DNA from: Azolla caroliniana
Lineage: Eukaryota; Polypodiophyta
Length of the DNA stretch: 64,000 nucleotides
Direction of reading: 5' to 3'
Assembly (NCBI GenBank): GCA_043228905.1
Contig: JBHGNT010000005.1
Coordinates: 24,366,001 to 24,430,000 of the forward strand
Position 1 is the stretch's first letter. Each line of letters opens with the position of its first letter. Below are positions 1 to 10,414 of this stretch, one piece after another. The notes beneath the pieces were generated by a model. That model was not told the DNA's origin. It saw only the letters and a program-made list of their open reading frames with translations, and did no database searches. Both the position numbers and the translations under genes were made by a program.

Positions 1-411
1 ATTGAGGAAAGGTTGGTGGAATCATTAAGGATGAAGTGAGAAGATGCTAAGAGGACAAAGCTAGAATACTACATTGCAAATGTCAACCCTCAATGTTGGT
101 CTCAATATAAAGCAAGAATGTCTATTGATCGTATCCAACCTTATTTCATTACCAATATGAGTAGTAATGCTCGTAGAGCCCTTACACTACTTCGCACTCA
201 ATCTCACAAGTTAGGTATTGAAGTTGCATCATGGTATCAAAATGTAACTAATTTGAAGACATGCAAAGTATGCAACGAAGGCATGGTAAAGGATGAGTGT
301 CAATTGCTCTTCACATGCTCGACATATAGTGCAATTCGTTCAAGATATGCTAGCATACTAAGAGGGAGTGATAACGTAAGTGCCATACTTAAGACACCAC
401 CGAGAAGTTGA
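1..411 (+). mobile_element. Non-LTR retroelement 3' end, copy 1 (degenerate)
   Basis: The plus strand reads as the C-terminal tail of a retroelement protein. One in-frame stop lies near position 38, followed by an open stretch at 118-411. Near its end is a cysteine/histidine-knuckle-like pattern, CKVCN then LLFTCSTY then IRSRY. This layout (short Cys-x2-Cys, acidic linker, LLFxCP-like motif) is typical of the extreme C-terminus of non-LTR retrotransposon polymerases downstream of reverse transcriptase. A second copy begins near 672, so this is a dispersed repeat and not a host gene. No reverse transcriptase domain lies in the window, which cuts the element at its left edge. The clade assignment (RTE/CR1-like rather than plant L1) is an inference from motif style only. 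Confidence 0.6.
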
Positions 412-671
412 GCTCATATGTGTTTGCTTTATTCACACATAGAGATTGTGTGCTTCAATGTATGAATACCCCTTCTTAGGAAGGAGACATATCAAGAACG
501 CATGTATACTCTGGTCCCATGGGTCAAAATTGGCCTCTTTATGGGCAATAAAAATTCTAATTCTAATTCTTTCTCTTAGGTCAAAATTAGACTCATCATG
601 GACTATAAAATCTCTCTCTCTAAAGATCGGATGTGGAAGATCTCCTAAAGATGGGATGTTATGAAATATGT

Positions 672-1735
672 AGTTACTGAGGAAAGATTAATTGACCCAC
701 TAAGGAAGATTCAGTGGAAAGATGCTAAAAGGACAAGTTTAGAATATTACATTGCAAACATAAATCCTAAGTGTTGGGTTCAACCTTATTGATCATATTC
801 AACCTTACCCCATTACTAACATGAGTATTAACTCTCGTAGGGCTAGGGATCGGCAATAGTTCGGTTTAGGCTTAACTGGTTTGGCCTTATCCAAGCCAAA
901 CCGGTTAAGCCTAAACCGTTTTGGGGTTCTCAAACCTGAATAAACCAAACCAAACTGATCCCTAAACCAGTTTGACCTAAACAAGTTTGTGAACTGGCAT
1001 GGGAACTGGCTTGGAAACCGAGTTGTGAACCAATTTGGAAACCTCCCTCCGTCTCTCTCTCTCTCTCTTCTCTGTGTAGTCTCCCTCCCCCTCTCTCTCT
1101 CTCTCGTCTGTGTAGTTTCTTTATTTTTTTGGTAAAAGCACACAATTATATTAATTGTATGCAAAATCCACTTTGTTAAAACACTTCTTAGTCTCCTCTG
1201 CCTATCATATGCCTATGTGGGGGGAGGGTCATTCTCTAATGCTACTAAAAAACCTGAATATGCATTTGAGGAAATGATCCCCACATGCTCTAACATCCAT
1301 CGTCTGTGTACTCTCTCTCTCTCTCTCTCTCAAGTGTCTAACTAATTTCTAACTTTGAAGTTTTTCTTTAATCTAACTAGTAAACCACATAACTGGCTTA
1401 GCCGGTTTGAGGCAGTTTGGCAAGGCTCGAGACAGGCCAAACCGAGCTCAAACTGTTTAGTCAAGCTCAAGCATGAGCCGAGTCACTAAGCTGTTTTAAA
1501 CCGGTTTAGGCTTGAACTAAGTTGTTGTCGGTCCCTACGTAGAGCCCTAACAATCTTTCGCACTCGATCACACAACCAATTATTGAAGTTGCATTATGGA
1601 ATCAAAATCAACCAAATATAAAGGCATGTAAGGTATGCAATGAAGGGCCAATAGAGGATGAATATCACTTGCTTTTTACATGCTCTACATATAGTGCAAT
1701 TCGTGAAAGCTATGATGATAGCTTTAAGGGTTTCT
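672..1735 (+). mobile_element. Non-LTR retroelement 3' end, copy 2, interrupted by a hAT-like element
   Basis: Segments 672-843 and 1538-1715 align end to end with copy 1 at 1-350. Shared landmarks are GATGCTAA, TTACATTGCAAA, the ACCTTA...CATTAC..CATGAGTA block, TTTCGCACTC and TATAGTGCAATTCGT. Between the halves lies the 694-bp insertion at 844-1537. Copy 2 has lost the initiation region and carries small indels, so it codes for nothing. Its similarity to copy 1 ends near 1715, where SINE-like sequence begins. The uninterrupted copy 1 shows exactly what the site looked like before insertion. Confidence 0.65.
844..1537. mobile_element. hAT-like non-autonomous DNA transposon, 694 bp
   Basis: The left end TAGGGATCGGCAAT and the right end, read inverted as TAGGGACCGACAAC, are imperfect terminal inverted repeats. 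The flanks are CGTAGGGC (836-843) and CGTAGAGC (1538-1545), an 8-bp target-site duplication with one mismatch. Eight-bp duplications are characteristic of the hAT superfamily. The interior has no transposase reading frame. It carries GGTTCGG/CCGAACC-type motifs near both ends, two CT microsatellites and a 30-bp stretch (1131-1160) that recurs near 45371. The element is therefore non-autonomous. Copy 1 of the host repeat contains the unoccupied site CTCGTAGAGCCC. Confidence 0.8.
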
Positions 1736-1917
1736 TTCTTTCTTTACACTACTAGCACTACATCCTAGGTTCGAAACCCAATTGTCTCACCTCTTAAGGA
1801 CTCCTAAATATCTCTTATTTCACTAATATAGATGTCACTATGGAATATTTTAGGGGTTAAACCCATGACACCACCTTGTCTCCATTGGGCAACCTTACCA
1901 ACTGAGCTACATCCATC
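1725..1917 (-). mobile_element. tRNA-derived SINE, copy 1
   Basis: Read on the minus strand, this starts GGATGTAGCTCAGTTGG, a good match to a tRNA 5' end with an A box (TAGCTCAGTTGG at 1898-1909). About 40 bases on comes a B-box-like GGGTTTAACCCC (1853-1864). A non-tRNA body follows. It has a second GGGTTTCGAACC-like motif near 1769-1780 and ends in a run of GAAA repeats (about 1728-1745). A tRNA-like head with a Pol III promoter, a unique body and a simple-repeat tail is the SINE structure. It is not a tRNA gene because the acceptor stem does not pair. Related copies lie at 15.4-16.4 kb. Confidence 0.75.
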
Positions 1918-3141
1918 TAAGCTCTCTCTCTCCCTTTAAATAATGGTTTTCATTACGAAAGAAAAAAAACACCACCATGACTAACTTACCACAAAGTATA
2001 GGACCTTTCTAGGGATTTAAATGCTACTACAATTACAAACTCAATGCCACCCTACACACCAATTCAAATGGTGAATATGATGATATGTGACCTTGGAAAG
2101 TTCTTTCTCTTCATGGTTGAGATTTCGTGACTTCTCTAGCATTGTCAATTACCACAAAGAAGTCCTTTTAACTTTATGACATATTTTCTTACCCCAACTT
2201 GCGAATCAAAAGTGAAGCCATTCTGCATATTCCAATTGCACAATAGCCCCCAATACCTCAAGAACTCAAAAATAATTTTGAAACGAGGCATCGGTTCATT
2301 GTTCTCCATATGTGCAAAAACCTAATTGAAAGAAGATAGGCTTAGTACTCTAGTTAGAGACATCCTTACTAAATTGATACACCTCCTAACCATCTAGCAT
2401 GAAAGAAATCAATGCTTACTATGTTCCAATTCCCCTGAACAAAAGAAACACATTCCCCTAGCAATGTTTCTTTTTTTTTTAATGCATCCCCAATGATAAA
2501 TCTCCAAATGAGTTCCTTAGGTCGTAGCATCAATCGAGAACACCAACCTACCATGATCATATGAAACAACCAGGTAATGGACTTACGAAAACCTCATATC
2601 TTTATAACCCTTTCTTCCATCCACTTATGTTTGTCAATCAACTTGTGATAAGTATCGTTTGTTGAGATCATATTCAATCTCCTATTTCCAACAAACATCC
2701 AATCAAGCTCTTGAGATTCCCCATCTAAATCAAGAATTGCCTCATACGATGATAGCAATTCTTGCAACTTATCTCAAATCAAGGTATAACGTCTTGGAAT
2801 ACGAAATATTGATCTTGTTGTTCGAAATGCCATCAATCTTCTTTGTGATGCCAACATAGCATCCTTGACTTTTACCAAATCCAATCTATCCATCCGATTA
2901 AATTGAAGGTTAAGGAAGTATTTACCTTCCCACCTCAACAACTTTGGTGTCGCTAAAACCTCCATTTGTAATGAATTGGTATATCCCCTTTCTTGTGGAG
3001 GATGCCATAGCACAAAATCCAACATACTTTACCAAGATGTCAACAAATGGTTAACTATTAGAGACCTTGCACATTTGATATCCCTTTCAGAACTAAAGAC
3101 ATTCCAGCAATTAGCTTCAATCGTCATGTTTCCAATCTTAA

Positions 3142-3143
<2 letters not shown>

Positions 3144-3190
<47 letters not shown>
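3144..3190. repeat. (CT)n microsatellite
   Basis: Uninterrupted CT dinucleotide run in intergenic DNA. It reads as poly-Leu/Ser in spurious frames. Confidence 0.95.
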
Positions 3191-3191
<1 letters not shown>

Positions 3192-3348
3192 AACACTCCT
3201 TTATTTTAACAACCTTTATCTTTCAAACCTACCAAAAGATTCCATCATTATCACTTGCTTGAGGATCGTAGAAAGAAAGATACAGTCGATGGTGACAATT
3301 ACAAAGAGATTGTACCAATCAGACTTGCCCATGTCGACGTTATGATGA

Positions 3349-3350
<2 letters not shown>

Positions 3351-3392
<42 letters not shown>
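3351..3392. repeat. (TA)n microsatellite
   Basis: About 21 TA units in intergenic DNA, self-complementary and able to extrude a cruciform. Confidence 0.95.
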
Positions 3393-3396
<4 letters not shown>

Positions 3397-4731
3397 AAAC
3401 CATTGAGTTGGGTGCATGCATTGCTAGGACTTATAACTAACATACAATATCACATAGGAGACAACCATTAAGTTGGTAGCGTTAACTACTTGTGCTTATT
3501 AGTAGCATACAATGTCATTAGAGACTAAAATCAAAGAAAATGCAAGAATGATCGTGCATTGCAAGCTAGAATCTAATGTGTCTCTTTTCTCGTGTGGAAT
3601 CATCGCACTAGTTTGGCAATTGCAGATTGTTTACATTGCATAAAGAGAAATGCATCATCCCACTATGCTTCTCACATTCAACAATCATGAGGGGAAAGAG
3701 AGAGAGAATGATCTTTCAACTAGCATATGCATGAATCTCTCAAACACTGCAATGAAGTGGTATGTAGCACACAATAGATACGCACATAAATCTGCAACAT
3801 TTCATCTCTACAGCTTTTTTAAAAGGACAATTAAACATGTCCCAGGGAATCCCGGCATTGGACCCGACTGCATAAAGCTCACAGTCACATTACTAATGAA
3901 AGAATTGAATGCAATTACAGCTTTTTTCCTAGGAAATGTCCTGTAAAGTTGGTTGAAGAAACCAACATTTAACTGAAAATTTACATCCTGGGATACTTCA
4001 AATTCTAATTAAAACATTTAATGCTTTACAGCTTTTCCCATGTGTCTCAAGGTAATACACGATACATTAACACGCAATTGCTAAAGCATTTAATGCCATC
4101 AGAACAGTTTTCCATGCAACTTCGAATCAATTATTTGATGAGCAATCAATCATTTAATGATCCAAAAGAAAACACATTTAAAAGCATATTATTGATTCAT
4201 GAGAGCCAATAGAGAGAACCATCCCAATGCAAACACATCTAGCGGCATCATACTTGTCCTCCATGTACATTTGAAACAATTGTTTGATGAGTTTATAAAC
4301 ACCAATGTTTATGATTTAAATGTATACTTAAGAGCATGTTATTGCTCCATGAGAACCAAAAGAGTGTAACAAAGGCAAGGATTCCAATTAAGAAAAAAAA
4401 ATGCTTATCACAAGAAGCCCAAAAGAGACTTTAGGGTTTGGGGTTTGGGTTCAAGATAATTCCATTCCAAGGTATATACACACATACACATGGAATTATG
4501 TCATTTAATTGACTACTCCTCAATACATAATCATGTATGAATATGTACGCATTCATTTTATATTCCAATGCTTTGAGAAATCTTCTCTAGACGAAGGAAT
4601 TCACTACTCAGCTCAATATATAATCAATACTCCCCTCTCTCTCTCCACCACCACTCATGGCTTGTTGATCAATACAGGAAATTTACCCCTTAATTTTACA
4701 TACAAATATTTTCATCCGAGGGGTGCAACAT

Positions 4732-7700
4732 TCAGCTGCCAAAATCACCCTCCATCAGCTCCATGACATCTTCTTGTTGCTACAAAAAAATAAAAAAATA
4801 ATTCAAAATTTTAACTTCATCGCACAATGCATTTGTTGGCCTACAAATATATGCACACGACTCTATCTCTACATATACTGGTGACCTTTCCAAATGTGGA
4901 GGTTCAAACAAATGAAGATAGGCCCAAACAAAAACAAAAATATAGTTACCTCTTTTATATAACTTGCAAGTAAGTCATCCATGGGAGAAGCCATGCGGAA
5001 TGGTTCCGGCACTCCATGGTCGGCTTTAGACCCCAAGAAGGCATCCAACAACGCTGCCTCTTTAAATTTCGCATCACTCTCACCAAAGGATTGCTCACTA
5101 CTCATCGAGGAGCAAACAGGGAAAGCATGTGACTTAAGGTCAACATCAGTTCCCACCTTCAATGGTGCTTGATTCATAGAAAGAGGGAGAGGATTCCTAA
5201 TGTATTGTGAATTCAAATTGGGAGCTAGGATTGTTCCCAATGGTTGATTGAATCCGGTAGCGTGCCAATCCATTTGCCAGCTATCGCCTAATCCCGGATT
5301 TAACCTTGATGAAAGATTGTCACTAGAGAGAATATTATTTGATGATGCCGTAGAGTCAACCGGATTATTATATAAAAGATGATGAGTTTGGCCGATCTCA
5401 TTTCTTTGAAGAATGGATGAAGATAGAGGCAGCACATTAGAAGCTAAAGGTATGTTGTTGTAAATTCCAACATCCGATGATGAACCATAAGGCTTGGAAT
5501 TCAAGCCAGCACAAGGCTCTAGATTAGATACATTCATAGTTGCATCTTGAATCGGCATTGCGGACCCAATCATCGATAAAATACCACCTGATGGTGGTGG
5601 CAGTGGTGGCTGCATGACTGACGAATTGTGTCCTTGATCGAACCCAATCTGATTATTACCTATACCCATCATCTGTCGTGATTGTCTACTGTTGTCATGT
5701 AGGCCAAATCCCCCCCCACCATCGAGACCTCGGGAATCTAGTAAACCATAGGGTAACCTTCCTTGCAGTGCAGCAATTTGCCCAAATAAGTGGTTATTTT
5801 GACCTGTCCTATTTGATGGACCCCTGTGTAGAGAAGAAACCAAAGTTTGTGCCGGCAAACATGTTCTGAAGTCGGTGAGCCCAGCAGCATACCGTTCATC
5901 AATCGAACCATAATTTGCAGAGCCAGGTTGATGAGGAGGAGCACTTAATCTTTTCAAATACAACCTATACTTCTGTAACCAACAAGAGGAAATTTGAGTC
6001 TTAGCCGAGCATACAATCATTCTGGAATACATTCATATATTTCTTTTGTATAATTACAACTACAAGTGTAAGCTACAAGTGAAATAAAAACAATCCTGCA
6101 ACAAGTGAAAAACAACACTATGTACTATTCAAACCTATAATGCAAATTTACCATTAACGAGTCCAAACCAACAATGAATTGCATGGATTCATGCTCACAC
6201 ACAAATTGCACCAAGTGAAAACAAAATCCATTGTGAAACTACCAATAAGGCCTCCAGCCACAAATGCATTTAAGTGTGCGGTATTAATTAAACACACAGC
6301 CATTGCCTGCGATTCAACCTCACGCAAACATTTCAACAAGCAAAAACAAAAGATTAGAACTACGATCTAAATCTATCATTAAGGAGCCCAATTAAAGGAC
6401 GCATATACAAGCTATTAAACAATGCTTTTATGCAGCCCTGGAATTTGGAGGCTGCAACCCTTCAAAAAGGGTATCACCCTGCAAAATAAGGCACATCTTT
6501 AAATAAAGTATGTAAGAAAACCTATAGTCTAAATTGCCCTTCAATTCAGATGGATCCATTTATAAGACCTTCAAATACAAGGGTAATATTTTAAATTTCC
6601 CAAGGGTACTTTTCTTAGTTTCATCGTAATCTTGCTGCTATGACCCACTGAGATTAGTACCAAAAATAAACATCAATGTGAGGAATATTTGACCAAAACT
6701 AACGAAATGTCCCTCTCTGAATTGTTTCTCATTTCACTGGGACAAAAAGGCCAAAAAAAACTTGTTTATTACTAGACAGATATTATATTTTACAAACCTG
6801 CAAATGGCTGGCAACATTTTCTCTCGTCAAACCTTGGACATCCATGAGTTCCAATATTCTTTTGGGAACCGCCTCTGTAAAAGATCAAATAAATTAGCGT
6901 TCTCTCTCTTTAATCAACTTCACATATATGTAGCTCTCCTTATAATGGATGGGCATACACCTTTGTACATCTGATTTGTCTTATAGGCCAATGAATTTTG
7001 GCCTTAAGACATTAAACTTAATTTCTTTCTCTACCTCTTTGTATATTCATCAAAACGCACATGGGCATATATCTCTAGCATTTTGTCTTTCTTTATCTAA
7101 CTCTAGGCATGTTGTTCACCCAAGTGTAAATGTGTGTTTATGCCAACTCCTATTGATGGTAGTGTGCACATAAATAGCACATACTCTTTGTCTAACTTGC
7201 AACTAATGTTATGCAATTATCAACAAACCGAATTTGCATTGATAGTTTACAGCATTAATAAACACAAAACAAGGAGAAAGAAATCTTACTATCTATTCCT
7301 AGTTGGTCCACAGCACCCACAAACTTTTGATGTAGATCAACGGTCCACACCACTCGCGGTTTCTTGGAGGCAGATGGATCCTCATTATCCACTTCAGCAT
7401 CATCTTCATCCTCTTGAGCTGCATCTTTCCTCTTTTTAGAGGACTTCAAAGAATCATCAGCCCTTTGTTTGCTATCATCTTTTCTCTTCCTCACTACATG
7501 CTGCCATATTACTTTTAGTTCTTCTATCCTCACTGGCTTTAGCAAATAATCACAAGCCCCATGTTTTATGCCTTTCATTACTGCACGTGTCTCTCCATTG
7601 GCAGACATCACTATTGTTCAAAACAACATGCAACATTTTTTTATTATTAGTTCGTTATCTCTTTGAATTGATGGTAAATTCAGTCAACTGGGGAGAAGCT

Positions 7701-9042
7701 GTTGATAACTACAAGCTTAACTGATAACAGGAAGATCCATTTCTAAGCCAACAAGCTCCAGCAGCTTGAAGCCATCCATGTCAGGCATGTGGACATCACT
7801 TATAACCACATCAAACCCATCTTTGTTTTCTCGCAGGAGTTTAAGTGCATCGGCTGCCCTCTCACATGTTGTTACTGAATGAACAACCGTCAACATAAGC
7901 AAGTGGAATCGACAAAGTATATAATACCATATAAGAAAACAGATTGAACGAATCAATGCTATACGAGAGGCACATTTTGAGATAGCTATAAGTTCTACGT
8001 TTCCAACCATCATCTCTCAACAATGTGCGCACAGACATGGTTGGGACACAATATGGGTTCCCATTATCTCGATATGGGCCCATGCTTTCTTCGATCTTCA
8101 AAAGTGACCCCACACTTCTTAAAAGAAAATGCAATGTCAATGTGGGCAGATACAATTAACCTATAGGTTTATTCGCAGCCATAAGTTAACAAGTCTGGAT
8201 GATTATGGTGTGGAGATAGGCCGAGGGTTCAAAAACTTCCTAACCAAAATAATAGAGTTGACATCACAGGGTAACACTGAATATGCTTTTACTAGTCATT
8301 TCAACAGATAGCTAAGGTCTAGATATAGATAGCTGCTCCATGGGTCTACACGTACATAGGATTTCACCAATCATCTCAAATTCATGGATGAGAACGTGCC
8401 TTGACAGCATTTGGATGGATATGATCTAGGCTATATGAACAACATGATTTGGAAGCTATAGTCTAGAGAAACACTAAGCATCTCAAATCCACAGATGGGC
8501 ATATGATTTGCCAAAATCTGGAGATAGATTTCACCGATTGTTCAAATATCATAGAGAAGCACGAAGTGTCTTTGTCTGGATGGCTGCAATTTAGAGTGTG
8601 AGTTGTCCATCTAATCTAGAGGGCTATTGTCTGGAATTTGACACTAGGGTTTCGCAAACTCCATGACATAATCTGGATGTCGACCTAAGGTTACAACAAC
8701 CGAACCTTAAGCCCAATGCATCTTTTTTTTAAGTTACTGGGCATGGTTAGGCTAAACTCATGTTTAATATATATATATATATATATGGGAAATAATCTTT
8801 CTTAAAAAGGAAGCACATGTCAAAAAGGAAAGCTTCTTACAGGGGAAACCTATGCTTCTTAAACAGGAAATCCTACAGCAAAAAAGACAGCTTCTTGAAT
8901 AGCAATGCATGTTACCTCTATAGCGACACTGCCTTAGCATCTTGCTAAGTATAAGCAAACAGACACGATCATCATCCACTGCCAAGACTCGCAACCCTGC
9001 TGGAAACTCCATTTTCTCTGTATTATCTGTTATGCTATTCAT
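4732..9042 (-). CDS. Type-B two-component response regulator (ARR/ORR type)
   Basis: Nuclear transcription factor of cytokinin signalling: a phosphorelay from histidine phosphotransfer proteins activates the receiver, which frees the DNA-binding domain. Six coding exons: 9042-8916, 7874-7722, 7610-7290, 6874-6798, 5972-4950, 4779-4732. All junctions are GT-AG and in phase, giving 582 residues, within the family's usual 550-700. The receiver (about 16-130) keeps the acidic DDD at 23-25, the phospho-acceptor Asp69 in [11 protein letters not shown] and the conserved Lys118 in YLLKP. A basic/acidic linker (KSSKKRKD) follows. The GARP Myb-like domain runs from about 170 to 230 ([12 protein letters not shown] to [15 protein letters not shown]). 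The C-terminal half is low-complexity and ends in an acidic tail ([13 protein letters not shown]), probably activating. The start at 9042 is the first Met before the receiver. Intron 1 is about 1 kb. All key residues are intact and the gene looks functional. Confidence 0.95.
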
Positions 9043-9192
9043 TCTTACGGATACGGATTAAAAAAAAAAAGTTCAGAGTAAATCTATCTCAGCTTCCATG
9101 GCTCATTCAGGCATGGAAACCCTTTTATTTTTCTCTTTCTCCTGCTCTTCTCTTTTGTTCCTTGTCTTCAATCTCTTTCTTCTCTGTCCAAA

Positions 9193-9197
<5 letters not shown>

Positions 9198-9246
<49 letters not shown>
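9198..9246. repeat. (CT)n in the 5' flank/UTR of the response regulator
   Basis: About 24 CT units lie 155 bp upstream of the response regulator start. In gene orientation this reads (GA)n, the type of tract bound by plant GAGA-binding (BBR/BPC) proteins. That role is inferred, not shown. Confidence 0.9.
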
Positions 9247-9487
9247 AATCAAGAGAAATTTAGTATCGCCCTAAAAGCAGCAGAAACTAGGGTCTTAGAT
9301 TTGTGCAAATGCTGTTTTTTTTCCAAGGAATTTCTCACGTTCCCTCTCGCTCGCTCTCTCTTTTATTTCTCTCTGTCTCCCTCAGTCTGCCTTGTCTCTA
9401 TGATTCTTGCTCAGTCGGAGAGAAGCTACCATCGCCCAAAAAGCAGAAAAACTATATATTTACAACCCACTCACTTCACTTCTCTTC

Positions 9488-9576
9488 ACTCTGTCTGTCT
9501 GTCTGTCTGTTTGTTTCTCTTCCAAACGGCCACTTTCTGGGGCCTTTTTCAAAGGAAGGGGAAGGGGAAGGGGGAC

Positions 9577-9615
<39 letters not shown>

Positions 9616-9787
9616 TATATTCATTCATTCATTCCTCTCCTGCTCCTCCTCCTCCTCCTCCTCCTCACTCCTGCTCCTGTTCCTGTTCCTGCAGCTCCTG
9701 CAGCTCCTTCTAATGATGAGATGATGATGATGATGATGATGATTATGATGATTATGATGGGGATGGGGATTATGATGATGATGATGA

Positions 9788-9840
<53 letters not shown>

Positions 9841-10099
9841 GCACTTTTTTCTCTGCCACTTTGATGAGCAATGAAACTGCCCCCTTCTTCTTCTTTTTCT
9901 GATTTTTGTTTTTCTTTTTCCAGTCCTAGGTTACATTTACTTGTTTATTTATTTATTTCTTCATTCATTTATTTCTTCATTTATTTATTTATTTACTTAT
10001 TTATTTCCTTATTTACTTATTTATTTATCTTTGCATATATATTTGTTTATTTACTTTACATATGCATTTATTTATGTATTTATTTGTTTACTTGCATAT

Positions 10100-10154
<55 letters not shown>

Positions 10155-10375
10155 CATACATACTGTATGCAAATACATATATATATATATCTTTCTTTAT
10201 TTATTTACATATGTAAAACACACACACTTCTTCTTTTTTGTTTCTTTATTTATTTGCATACATATGTTTTTTTTTTTTTTAAATTTATTTATTTTTTTAT
10301 TTTTTTATTTTTTTATTTATTTATTTATTTATTTTACTGCAGAAAGAGAAAGACAATGAGAAGTGAATACATACA

Positions 10376-10412
<37 letters not shown>
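9488..10412. repeat. Compound microsatellite block
   Basis: Consecutive simple repeats: (CTGT)n near 9490-9510, (CTTT)n at about 9578-9614, (CTC)n near 9640-9666, (ATG)n at about 9717-9789, (CT)n at about 9790-9836, then roughly 400 bp of (TTTA)n with interruptions (9939-10335) and (TA)n at about 10384-10410. Long open frames across this block (for example 9301-9864 and 9871-10359) are artefacts of the repeats and not genes. Confidence 0.95.

Positions 10413-10414
<2 letters not shown>

Larger units (their letters stand above)
1921..4731. other. Intergenic, no gene recognised
   Basis: AT-rich sequence with scattered short reading frames on both strands, none with a recognisable domain. A minus-strand frame at 2774-3025 and another at 2369-2569 look like decayed transposon coding sequence, but I cannot name the family. 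The stretch contains a (CT)n run at 3144-3190, a (TA)n run at 3351-3392 and a telomere-like TTTAGGGTTTGGGGTTTGGG at about 4430-4450. The right end is the 3' flank of the response regulator gene. Confidence 0.5.

Noticed and set aside
4430-4450. Interstitial telomere-like repeat
   Set aside because: Only one TTTAGGG plus two variant units. Too short to call.
9301-10359. Several open frames of 100-190 codons rich in Leu/Ser/Phe/Tyr
   Set aside because: They are translations of (CTTT), (CTC), (CT) and (TTTA) microsatellites in several overlapping frames. No non-repeat coding sequence.
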